A stretch of DNA of 64,000 nucleotides from an uncultured Gammaproteobacteria bacterium (lineage in GTDB: Bacteria; Pseudomonadota; Gammaproteobacteria; HyVt-429): NCBI GenBank assembly GCA_947259975.1, contig CAMYOD010000009.1, positions 25,235 through 89,234 of the forward strand, written 5' to 3'. Both the position numbers and the translations under genes were made by a program. This document shows, piece after piece, positions 33,137-39,812 of the stretch; position 1 is the stretch's first letter, and each line of letters starts with the position of its first letter. The notes under the pieces are model-generated. The model had not been told where the DNA came from. It did not search any database and saw only the letters and a program-made list of their open reading frames with translations.

Positions 33137-33208
33137 GTTCCTCCCCTTATCGGCTAATCATATGCCCACAGCCTCAAAGAGTGGAGTCATTGTGCGGCAG
33201 GAAACTAC

Positions 33209-33982
33209 ATGATTGGCGCAATCGCCGGCGACATCATCGGTTCGGTCTATGAGGCCGCGCCGATAAAGACGACCGACTTCCCGCTATTCGCTCCCGACTG
33301 TCGCTTCACCGACGATTCGGTGCTGACGGTCGCCGTGGCGAGCGCAATTCTGGAGGGCGATTCCTACGCCGAATCGATCCGGGAATTCGGACGGCACTAT
33401 CCGGACGCGGGTTACGGCGGCCGCTTTCAGGACTGGCTCTTCAGCACGGCGCCCAAACCGTATAACAGCTGGGGCAACGGTTCGGCCATGCGTGTGAGCC
33501 CGGTGGGGTTTGCGTACGAGACCGAGGAGGACGTGCTCGCCGAGGCGAAACGCTGTGCCGAATGCACACACGATCATGCCGAAGGGATCAAAGGCGCCCA
33601 GGCGGTAGCGTTAGCGGTGTTTCTGGCGCGCAAGGGTGCCGGCAAGGAGGCAATTCGTGACACGCTGACACGGCACTTCGGTTACGATCTTGCGCGCACA
33701 TTGGATACGATCCGCCCCGGCTATCACTTCGACGTCTCCTGCCAGCGCTCGGTGCCCGAGTCGATTCTCTGTTTTCTCGAAAGCGCGGACTGGGAAACGG
33801 CGGTGCGTAACGCAGTGTCGCTGGGCGGCGACGCGGACACCATGGCCTGCATCGCTGGTGGGATTGCCGAGGCCTTTTACGGCCCGGTCGACGCGGCGAT
33901 ATATGACCGAGTGCACACTGTCCTCAGCGACGAACTCTGGCAGGCAGCTACGCGCTTCTATCGCCTGTTTGTGACGACCTAA
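33209..33982 (+). CDS. ADP-ribosylglycohydrolase family protein
   Basis: A 257-residue all-alpha enzyme of the DraG/ARH family: N-terminal GAIAGDIIGSVYE, the metal-binding FTDDSVLTVA (about 32-41), the substrate loop SWGNGSAMRVSP near 90 and the C-terminal GGDADTMACIAGGIAEA metal ligands near 208-214. It hydrolyses an ADP-ribosyl bond, but whether from protein, nucleotide or small molecule cannot be told. It stands alone and is divergent from the SDR gene; no ADP-ribosyltransferase is visible nearby. Confidence 0.9.
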   Translation: MIGAIAGDIIGSVYEAAPIKTTDFPLFAPDCRFTDDSVLTVAVASAILEGDSYAESIREFGRHYPDAGYGGRFQDWLFSTAPKPYNSWGNGSAMRVSPVGFAYETEEDVLAEAKRCAECTHDHAEGIKGAQAVALAVFLARKGAGKEAIRDTLTRHFGYDLARTLDTIRPGYHFDVSCQRSVPESILCFLESADWETAVRNAVSLGGDADTMACIAGGIAEAFYGPVDAAIYDRVHTVLSDELWQAATRFYRLFVTT

Positions 33983-34138
33983 CTCACCAATTCAAACACT
34001 TTATTCCTCAGATCCAGGTGCTGATCCCTGGTCCCAAGGACCCTGTCCCGGTTCGGTGGGTTTGTCCGTGATCAAGGTCCTGCAGCGTGGGCTGTAATAG
34101 TATTTGCACCTAGCCCTATCGCAGAAGGAGACTGACCC

Positions 34139-34636
34139 ATGAGCAATTGGACCAAAATCGCAATCAGCACACTGTTGCTCGCGCTCAGCTTCATGTTTAT
34201 TACGCCGCTCCTGGCGCAACCTGAAGAAGATCCCCCAGAGGAAGAAGAGCCCATCCAGGCACGTCCGCGACCCGAGACCCTTGTAATGCCGGGTGCAGTA
34301 GGTCAGGGGGTGCGACTCGCAGTACCCCGCCCCTACACCCGACAATTGATGAGCGATGCGGAACTCAAGCGATACAACGCCAGAATGCGCGGTATTACCG
34401 ATTTGCGTGAACGGAATGAATTTCGTCTGCGCATCCATAAGGCAATGCAGAATCGCGCAACGGAAATGGGCATGACGATCGCATCGAGCCCACCGGATTG
34501 GGCCTACTGTGCCGGCAGCGGCTGCCTTGGCCATGGCATGATGCAACGGGAGGGGATCACGGACCAGACGGGGCGCGCGAAATCAGGAGTGAAACCGCAA
34601 CCCAAACCGGACGCAATACCGATCAATATCCCGTGA
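34139..34636 (+). CDS. Secreted hypothetical protein, Pro/Glu-rich
   Basis: A 165-residue protein with signal peptide (about 1-26, ends LLAQP), an acidic Pro-rich segment (EEDPPEEEEPIQARP) and a mature part containing RLRIHKAMQNRATEMGM and CAGSGCLGHGMM with two Cys. No family recognised. AAGGAG lies 9 bases upstream. Flanked by another secreted small protein 135 bases downstream. Confidence 0.6.
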   Translation: MSNWTKIAISTLLLALSFMFITPLLAQPEEDPPEEEEPIQARPRPETLVMPGAVGQGVRLAVPRPYTRQLMSDAELKRYNARMRGITDLRERNEFRLRIHKAMQNRATEMGMTIASSPPDWAYCAGSGCLGHGMMQREGITDQTGRAKSGVKPQPKPDAIPINIP

Positions 34637-34770
34637 GCCGGTGCGTTTATACGGCGCGGTTTCGTCGGGCACTGAATAAGGTATTCCATTGTGCGTTGCC
34701 GACAGGTGACGCGCGATTGGTCGCGCCTGACCTCGCGTGACTTTCCTGCTAACAGCACGGAGGATTCACT

Positions 34771-35052
34771 ATGAATACTACGAAATTTGCATATGCCTCT
34801 TTCGGGGCGCTCTGCCTGATGGGATCCATGTTGATTGGTCTTTACATCGGCACCCAGACGGCACAGGCCGAGCCGGGACGACAGATCGCGGCCTACCGCA
34901 TCGTCAAAGACGGTCCCAATATCATTCACTTCGTAATCTCGCAAAACGGTGACGTTTACTATCGGGACGATACGATGTGGCGCCATCCGGACCCGCGTTT
35001 CATCGGTAACTTCTGGCGCATGACTCGGGAAATGTTGGCGCCCGAGTTTTGA
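34771..35052 (+). CDS. Small secreted hypothetical protein
   Basis: A 93-residue protein with a signal peptide or membrane anchor (about 1-32, FGALCLMGSMLIGLYIG then TAQAEP) and a short mature domain (AYRIVKDGPNIIHFVIS, GDVYYRDDTMWRHPD). GGAGG is 7 bases before the ATG. No family recognised. It precedes the aldolase gene in the same direction. Confidence 0.6.
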   Translation: MNTTKFAYASFGALCLMGSMLIGLYIGTQTAQAEPGRQIAAYRIVKDGPNIIHFVISQNGDVYYRDDTMWRHPDPRFIGNFWRMTREMLAPEF

Positions 35053-35103
35053 GAGACTGAAATCGGAAATGCGTGTCAGAGTTACGCCTGGTTTGGCAGA
35101 GAC

Positions 35104-35123
35104 TGTTCTCTGACCCGTTTTCC
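35104..35123 (+). repeat. Dispersed leader motif copy (TGTTCTCTGACCCGTTTTCC)
   Basis: Near-consensus copy, sense to the aldolase gene and ending 18 bases before its start, just ahead of the GGAG ribosome site. Confidence 0.7.
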
Positions 35124-35141
35124 CAATACGGAGACAAGATC

Positions 35142-36191
35142 ATGACCGATATCGCGTCCATCCTCGGTGACGAGACCGAAGATCTGCTCAGTCACGTATG
35201 CCAGGGCCTGCCCAAGGGCATGCTCCATATGCCGGGGCCCGACTACGTAGACCGTGTGTTGGCCGACAAGGATCGCAAGCCGGGTGTGTTGCGTAACCTG
35301 CAGGCCGTCTATGACCGTGGCCGATTGGCCGGTACTGGATATTTGTCCATTCTGCCCGTGGACCAGGGCGTGGAACATGCGGGCGGCGCCTCCTTCGCCC
35401 CCAACCCCATCTACTTCGACCCGGCAAGCATCGTGACGCTGGCCATCGAAGGCGGCTGTAATGCGGTGGCCTCGACCCTGGGGGTATTGCGGAGCGTGTC
35501 TCGCACCTATGCTCACAAGATTCCGTTCATCGTCAAGATTAATCACAACGAACTGCTCACCTATCCCGCGGTCTACGATCAGACCCTGTTCGCAAGTGTC
35601 GAACAGGCCTTCGACATGGGGGCGGCCGCCGTGGGCGCCACGGTCTACTACGGCTCCGCGGAAGCGCGGCGTCAGATCCAGGAAATCAGCGAGGCGTTCG
35701 AGCAGGCCCATGAGTTAGGAATGTTTACGGTGCTGTGGGCCTATCTGCGCAATCCGGCGTTCAAACATGAAGGCACCGACTACCACACCGCCGCGGATCT
35801 CACCGGGCAGGCCAACCATCTGGCCGCCACCATCGACGCGGATATCGTCAAGCAGAAACAGGCCGACAAGAACGGCGGCTATACCGCCATCAATTTCGGC
35901 AAGACGCACCCCAAAGTGTACGAGAAGCTCACCAGCGATCACCCCATCGACCTGGTGCGTTACCAGGTGGCCAACTGCTACATGGGCCGGGTCGGGATGA
36001 TCAATTCCGGCGGTGCCTCAGGCAAGGACGACCTGCACCAGGCGGTGCGCACCGCGGTGATCAATAAACGCGCCGGCGGTATGGGGCTGATCTCGGGACG
36101 CAAGGCGTTTCAGAAGCCCATGGATGAGGGCATCGCGTTGCTCAATGCGATTCAGGACGTGTATTTGTCCGACGTGGTGACGATTGCCTAA
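35142..36191 (+). CDS. fbaB: Class I fructose-bisphosphate aldolase (FbaB/DhnA type)
   Basis: A 349-residue Schiff-base aldolase, the length of E. coli FbaB (350). It cleaves fructose 1,6-bisphosphate to DHAP and glyceraldehyde 3-phosphate and works in the reverse direction in gluconeogenesis or the Calvin cycle. Seen: [15 protein letters not shown] (phosphate and substrate region), [15 protein letters not shown] with the catalytic-Lys region, VGATVYYGS and [15 protein letters not shown] 35142 is selected because GGAG is 9 bases upstream and homology starts there; the frame is open back to 35073 but only through the repeat. Confidence 0.92.
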   Translation: MTDIASILGDETEDLLSHVCQGLPKGMLHMPGPDYVDRVLADKDRKPGVLRNLQAVYDRGRLAGTGYLSILPVDQGVEHAGGASFAPNPIYFDPASIVTLAIEGGCNAVASTLGVLRSVSRTYAHKIPFIVKINHNELLTYPAVYDQTLFASVEQAFDMGAAAVGATVYYGSAEARRQIQEISEAFEQAHELGMFTVLWAYLRNPAFKHEGTDYHTAADLTGQANHLAATIDADIVKQKQADKNGGYTAINFGKTHPKVYEKLTSDHPIDLVRYQVANCYMGRVGMINSGGASGKDDLHQAVRTAVINKRAGGMGLISGRKAFQKPMDEGIALLNAIQDVYLSDVVTIA

Positions 36192-36204
36192 CAATAAAGC
36201 GAAT

Positions 36205-36247
36205 AAAGGGGACGAAGGGATTAAAAAATAAACTCTCCGTCCCCTTT
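36205..36247. terminator. Long palindrome / terminator, AAAGGGG family copy 3
   Basis: AAAGGGGACGAAGGGA (36205-36220) pairs with CTCTCCGTCCCCTTT (36233-36247) with two mismatches; the A-rich loop holds TTAAAAAATAAA. It ends the aldolase transcript and is closely related in sequence to the palindromes at 5454 and 10584. Confidence 0.75.
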
Positions 36248-36259
36248 ATAATCAGGAAT

Positions 36260-37207
36260 ATGGTTCCGACCGACAGCGAAGAATATGCGACCCTGGAGGC
36301 GCGGGTGGGGCGTCATCACCTGCGGCGCCGGCTCGGTATCGAGACCGAGCGCGAGGCCCGCATCTTCGGTCAAGGCCTGAACTTCTTTCACATCGAAAAC
36401 TGGTACTCGATACATGGCCTGATGCGCGGTGTCTTGCGGCTCATGGGTCTGTACCGGCGCGGACGGCGCAATGCTCTGCGCATCGAGCTGCGCGAGCACG
36501 ATATCGTGCTACCGCATCTACCGGCCGAGTTCGATGGCTTCCGGATTCTGCAGCTCACCGATCTGCATCTCGATATGAACCCGGAGATTCCCCATGCAAT
36601 TATCGAGTGCATTCAGGAGGTCGATTACGACATCGGTGTGCTGACCGGCGACTTCCGCGCGGCTACCTTCGGCCCGCACGAGCCCTGTGTCGATGCGATG
36701 CGCCTGTTGCGGGTACATCTGCAGTCACCCCTCTATGGCATTCTCGGCAATCATGACACGATCCGCATGCTGCCCCTGCTCGAGGCCCTGGACATCCAGA
36801 TGCTGATCAACAATGCGGTACCGATTGAGCGTGACGGTCAGAGTATCTTCCTGGCCGGAATCGACGATCCCCATTACTACCGCGCCGACAATCTGGAAAA
36901 GACCTGCGACGACGTGCCTCATGACGCGGTCTCCATCCTGCTGTCACATTCACCGGAGATGTATCGCCACGCCGCCCACGCCGGCTTTGATGTGATGCTT
37001 TCCGGGCATACTCACGGCGGCCAGATCTGTCTGCCGGGCGGGACGCCGGTGATGTGCAACATTCGCGGGCCGCGCAAGCTGTGCGCGGGTCGCTGGCAAC
37101 ATGGAGAAATGATCGGCTACACCTCACGCGGCACCGGGGTGTCTATCGTCGATGTCCGCCTCAACTGCCCGCCGGAAATCACCCTGCACCGACTGCGCCG
37201 GGCCTGA
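36260..37207 (+). CDS. Metallophosphoesterase (YaeI-like)
   Basis: A 315-residue calcineurin-like phosphoesterase with LTDLHLD (about 95-101), TGDFR, GILGNHD (about 156-162), LSHSPE and SGHTHGGQ (about 247-254), the order typical for YaeI and related membrane-peripheral lipid phosphoesterases. The N-terminal 80 residues are basic (RRRLGIETEREAR, YRRGRRNALRIELRE) with no clear transmembrane helix. AGGA lies 4 bases before the ATG; alternative internal starts exist. Confidence 0.88.
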   Translation: MVPTDSEEYATLEARVGRHHLRRRLGIETEREARIFGQGLNFFHIENWYSIHGLMRGVLRLMGLYRRGRRNALRIELREHDIVLPHLPAEFDGFRILQLTDLHLDMNPEIPHAIIECIQEVDYDIGVLTGDFRAATFGPHEPCVDAMRLLRVHLQSPLYGILGNHDTIRMLPLLEALDIQMLINNAVPIERDGQSIFLAGIDDPHYYRADNLEKTCDDVPHDAVSILLSHSPEMYRHAAHAGFDVMLSGHTHGGQICLPGGTPVMCNIRGPRKLCAGRWQHGEMIGYTSRGTGVSIVDVRLNCPPEITLHRLRRA

Positions 37208-37219
37208 CCCGGATGCGCC

Positions 37220-37702
37220 TCAGTAAGGCCGCTTGCGGATGTGCAGCCGATACAACAATCGCGAGAGTACAAGCTCGAGTGCAAAAAAGATTACCACCAC
37301 GAGGATGATATCCATCGCATCGAGACCCAGTTGCTCCCGCACCGCCAGGGCCGGGAACAGGGACTCCGGTATCTGATCCAGCCCCAGCGCCATGCCGCTG
37401 GTCTCAATCCCCAGGCGCCGCTTGCAAAAGCTCGAGAATAGATCACCGAGCATGGCAAATAACCCGACCAGAGCACCGGTCAGCAGCGACAGACCGAGCA
37501 GCGGGGCTGCCAGCGCCGAGACGATAATTGAGGCGATGATGCCGCGCACCGTCTTCGACGGACCGAACAACCGCCGACCATCGCGCAACACCCTCCCTGC
37601 ATCGACCGGCCGTGTGTCCGGACGATCCCCCAACAGCAGCCGCGTGATGATCGGCGCGCCGTTGGCGACCAACAGCAGCAACAGCAGTTGCGGGATAGCC
37701 AT
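37220..37702 (-). CDS. CDP-archaeol synthase (CarS)-like protein
   Basis: A 160-residue membrane protein of the CarS family (CDP-alcohol cytidylyltransferase), the archaeal enzyme that activates unsaturated archaetidic acid with CTP. Key features: N-terminal TM helix, GRRLFGPSKTVRGIIAS near 43-59, GDLFSSFCKRRLGIETSG near 86-103 and LDQIPESLFP near 108. Homologues are common in bacteria, where a lipid-activating role is assumed but not proven. Its ATG directly follows the stop of a 59-residue secreted protein and both are on the minus strand. CTCTAACCCGG of the leader motif lies 9-25 bases upstream. Confidence 0.82.
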   Translation of the reverse strand: MAIPQLLLLLLVANGAPIITRLLLGDRPDTRPVDAGRVLRDGRRLFGPSKTVRGIIASIIVSALAAPLLGLSLLTGALVGLFAMLGDLFSSFCKRRLGIETSGMALGLDQIPESLFPALAVREQLGLDAMDIILVVVIFFALELVLSRLLYRLHIRKRPY

Positions 37703-37882
37703 CTATACAAAGATCCGGGTTAGAGAATGATTGACAGTACTATTTACGTGATCATGTGTGCCGACATTGATTACGCTGCGGTTCGTTGTTTGCACCTGTG
37801 ACGGCGGCGTGCCCACACCTGCCGCTATGGCGACGTTTGCAGTAATCCCAAGAACCAGGCTGACGGCTAATAAGGTTTTCAT
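37703..37882 (-). CDS. Small secreted protein (59 residues)
   Basis: A short frame starting MKTLLAVSLVLGITANVAIA, a clear signal peptide, then a mature part (AGVGTPPSQVQTTNRSV, INVGTHDHVNSTVNHSLTR) rich in Val, Thr, Asn and His. Its stop codon abuts the CarS start (TAG-ATG), which suggests translation coupling. The last codons (NHSLTRIFV) coincide with a copy of the dispersed CTCTAACCCGG repeat, so the C-terminus may have been changed by repeat insertion. GGAG lies 11 bases before the ATG. No family recognised; coding status is supported by the signal peptide only. Confidence 0.5.
   Translation of the reverse strand: MKTLLAVSLVLGITANVAIAAGVGTPPSQVQTTNRSVINVGTHDHVNSTVNHSLTRIFV
37711..37730 (-). 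repeat. Dispersed leader motif copy (minus strand: TCATTCTCTAACCCGGATCT)
   Basis: Read on the minus strand it precedes the CarS-like start by 8 bases in the same sense, and it lies inside the last codons of the 59-residue ORF. Confidence 0.55.
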
Positions 37883-38014
37883 GAGAGCAATTGCTCCGCG
37901 CCGAGCGAAATTTCGCGAACTACCGAAGAAGTACTAAACAGTATAGGGATTACGGTGCAGAGAACAAACACTCTGCTCTATGAGAAACGCATTACCCGAA
38001 CCGGTTTACCCTGG

Positions 38015-38028
38015 TTGATCTAAATCAA
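38015..38028. promoter_or_regulatory. Perfect FNR/ANR box
   Basis: TTGAT-CTAA-ATCAA matches the FNR consensus at every position. It lies between the divergent 59-residue/CarS pair (start 37882) and the collapsed trpB2 gene (start 38132), roughly 110-130 bases from each start. Confidence 0.6.
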
Positions 38029-38043
38029 GGTAATAACGCAATG

Positions 38044-38063
38044 CCGGGGTCAGAGTGCATTCC
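38044..38063 (-). repeat. Dispersed motif copy in reverse sense
   Basis: CCGGGGTCAGAGTGCATTCC, the reverse complement of a CTCTGACCCC core. Antisense to the trpB2 remnant that follows. Confidence 0.55.
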
Positions 38064-38131
38064 TCCAAGTGCCCCGCCCTGGAGATGTAGCCTGCCGGGT
38101 GCGGCTGCAAATAAGCTCCCGGGAGGACGGT

Positions 38132-38561
38132 ATGTCTCAGGTCAAAATCCTGCTCGACGAAAACGAGATCCCCGAACAGTGGGACAACGTGGTGGCAGAC
38201 ATGCCCAACCCGCCCGCGCCGCCGCTGGGACCGGACGGCAAGCCCATCGGTCCGGAGGCGTTGGCCGCCATCTTTCCCATGCCATTGATCGAACAGGAAG
38301 TGTCGACGCAACGCTGGATCGACATCCCGGAACCGATACGCGAAATTCACCGCCTTTGGCGACCGAGCCCCCTGTACCGTGCCCATCGCCTGGAGCAGAT
38401 GCGGCGTAACCAAAACCCTGTTATTCAATCTCTCCGGTCACGGCCATTTCGACATGGCGGCCTATGACCGCTATTTCAGCGGCGAACTGGAAGACTACGA
38501 GTACCCGGAAGAAGCCATCAAAGAGTCCATGCAGAACATCCCCAAAGTCGCCAGCGCCTGA
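38132..38561 (+). pseudogene. trpB2-type tryptophan synthase beta chain, internally deleted
   Basis: The first 86 or so codons encode a standard TrpB2 N-terminus (ILLDENEIPEQWDNVVADMP, IEQEVSTQRWIDIPEP, RLWRPSPLYRAHRLEQ). After about 38402 the sequence switches frame and reads TKTLLFNLSGHGHFDMAAYD, ending YPEEAIKESMQNIPKVAS, the TrpB2 C-terminus. Roughly 300 residues are missing, including the PLP lysine (SHKPN-type) and glycine loop, so no enzyme can be made. The GGGAGGA ribosome site and an FNR box upstream are still intact, which suggests a fairly recent deletion. The truncated first frame would end at 38467. Confidence 0.85.
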
Positions 38562-38625
38562 GAAACGGTGCTACGATAGAGCCACGGTCTGTGCCGTACA
38601 TGGATGGCGTGGGAGATCCGTGATC

Positions 38626-38943
38626 ATGAGATGGAATACGCGACGCGTCGCAATTGTAGCCGGCTATCTGTGCCTTATCCTCGCGGCAGGTCTGTCCAAT
38701 CCGTCCTTCGCCGGTAAAGCGGAGGCGGAAGACGCCATGACCATGATCATGTTCGAGACCGAAGAGATACAACCCGAGGAAATCGTTTTCACCGTTAACA
38801 AAAAAGGCGTGGTCAACGTGACCTTCGATGACGGTGTGCCGGAACCACTGGTTGACGGATTTATCGACAAGCTGCGGGCACACCCCGATATCAGCGGCGC
38901 CAATGTTAATTCCGCCAATATCTGCAAGAACGTTGTACGATGA
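38626..38943 (+). CDS. Secreted hypothetical protein
   Basis: A 105-residue protein with signal peptide (about 1-29, CLILAAGLSNPSFAG) and an acidic mature domain (EETEIQPEE-like segment, then VVNVTFDDGVPEPLVDGFID, HPDISGANVNSANICKNV). GGGAG lies 10 bases before ATG 38626; a GTG at 38620 is an alternative. No family recognised. A hairpin follows the stop. Confidence 0.55.
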   Translation: MRWNTRRVAIVAGYLCLILAAGLSNPSFAGKAEAEDAMTMIMFETEEIQPEEIVFTVNKKGVVNVTFDDGVPEPLVDGFIDKLRAHPDISGANVNSANICKNVVR

Positions 38944-38945
38944 GC

Positions 38946-38970
38946 CAGTCGCGCCGCGGCGGCGCGACTG
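38946..38970 (+). terminator. GC-rich hairpin after the secreted protein gene
   Basis: CAGTCGCGCC (38946-38955) and GGCGCGACTG (38961-38970) form a perfect 10-bp stem with a 5-base loop. Only AATTT follows, so termination efficiency is uncertain. Confidence 0.55.
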
Positions 38971-39021
38971 AATTTGGGCGCCTGCTTTCGTGGCCAGGGC
39001 CCGCTCCTGCACAAAGACAGT

Positions 39022-39076
39022 GGCGAGGTACGAGGAACCAGGAACGCAGCCTGTAGGCGCACCGCCCTCGGCGCGA
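39022..39076. repeat. Short-period repeat element, copy B
   Basis: CGAGGTACGAGG..AGG units followed by GGCGCACCGCCCTCGGCGC. The parts and their order match copy A at 15922-15976, over about 55 bases with scattered differences. Confidence 0.65.
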
Positions 39077-39204
39077 AAGATCGCTGCACATTCCTTCGCG
39101 CCCGGGCGACCACCTAATATATCAAGGGTGTGATTTGGCTTCTGCCCCCCTCTTTGCGTATGCTTATGGCATAAGAACCACCACCAATCTGGGGGAAACC
39201 ACGG

Positions 39205-39792
39205 ATGACATCCATCTTAGTTCTGCTGGGCATCGCCGCTGCGGTCGTCTTTTACGGGATCGCGCTCTACAACAAACTGGTTACGTTGCGCAATCGCATG
39301 AAGAACAGCTTTGCGCAGATCGACGTGCAACTCACGCGCCGTCATGACCTGATTCCCAATCTTATCGAGACCGTCAAAGGCTATATCAAGCATGAGCGCG
39401 AGACCCTGGAAGCCGTCATCCAGGCGCGCAACGCTGCGGTGACCGGGCTCAAGAATGCCGCCGCCGATCCCACCGACCCGGATGCCATCAAGAAACTGGG
39501 TAGTGCGGAAGGAGCGCTTAGCGGCGCACTGGGACGCCTGTTTGCGCTCGCCGAGGCCTATCCGGACCTGAAGGCGAATCAGAACATGATGCACTTCCAG
39601 GAGGAACTGGCGACCACGGAAAACAAGGTCGCCTTCTCGCGTCAGGCGTTTAACGACTCGGTGATGACCTACAACACCGCCTGCGAGTCGTTTCCGAACT
39701 CGATCGTCGCCGGCATGTTCAATTTCAAGACCGGTGAATTTCTCGAGATCGAAGCGCCGGAGAAACGGGAAGTGCCCAAGGTCGCGTTTTGA
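39205..39792 (+). CDS. lemA: LemA family protein
   Basis: A 195-residue LemA protein: N-terminal transmembrane helix (about 3-22), then a long helical domain with the family motifs LYNKLVTLRNRMKNSFAQIDVQLTRRHDLIPNLIETVKGY and VAFSRQAFNDSVMTYNTACESFPNSIVAGMF. It is paired with the M48 protease downstream (20 bases), a widespread conserved couple thought to act in membrane-protein quality control. GGGGG lies 9 bases before the ATG. Confidence 0.95.
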   Translation: MTSILVLLGIAAAVVFYGIALYNKLVTLRNRMKNSFAQIDVQLTRRHDLIPNLIETVKGYIKHERETLEAVIQARNAAVTGLKNAAADPTDPDAIKKLGSAEGALSGALGRLFALAEAYPDLKANQNMMHFQEELATTENKVAFSRQAFNDSVMTYNTACESFPNSIVAGMFNFKTGEFLEIEAPEKREVPKVAF

Positions 39793-39812
39793 TTCATGCC
39801 TGTTATTGAGGG

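Noticed and set aside
34139..35052. Two small secreted proteins as a toxin-antitoxin pair
   Set aside because: Both have signal peptides and they are 134 bases apart with separate ribosome sites; no toxin motif.
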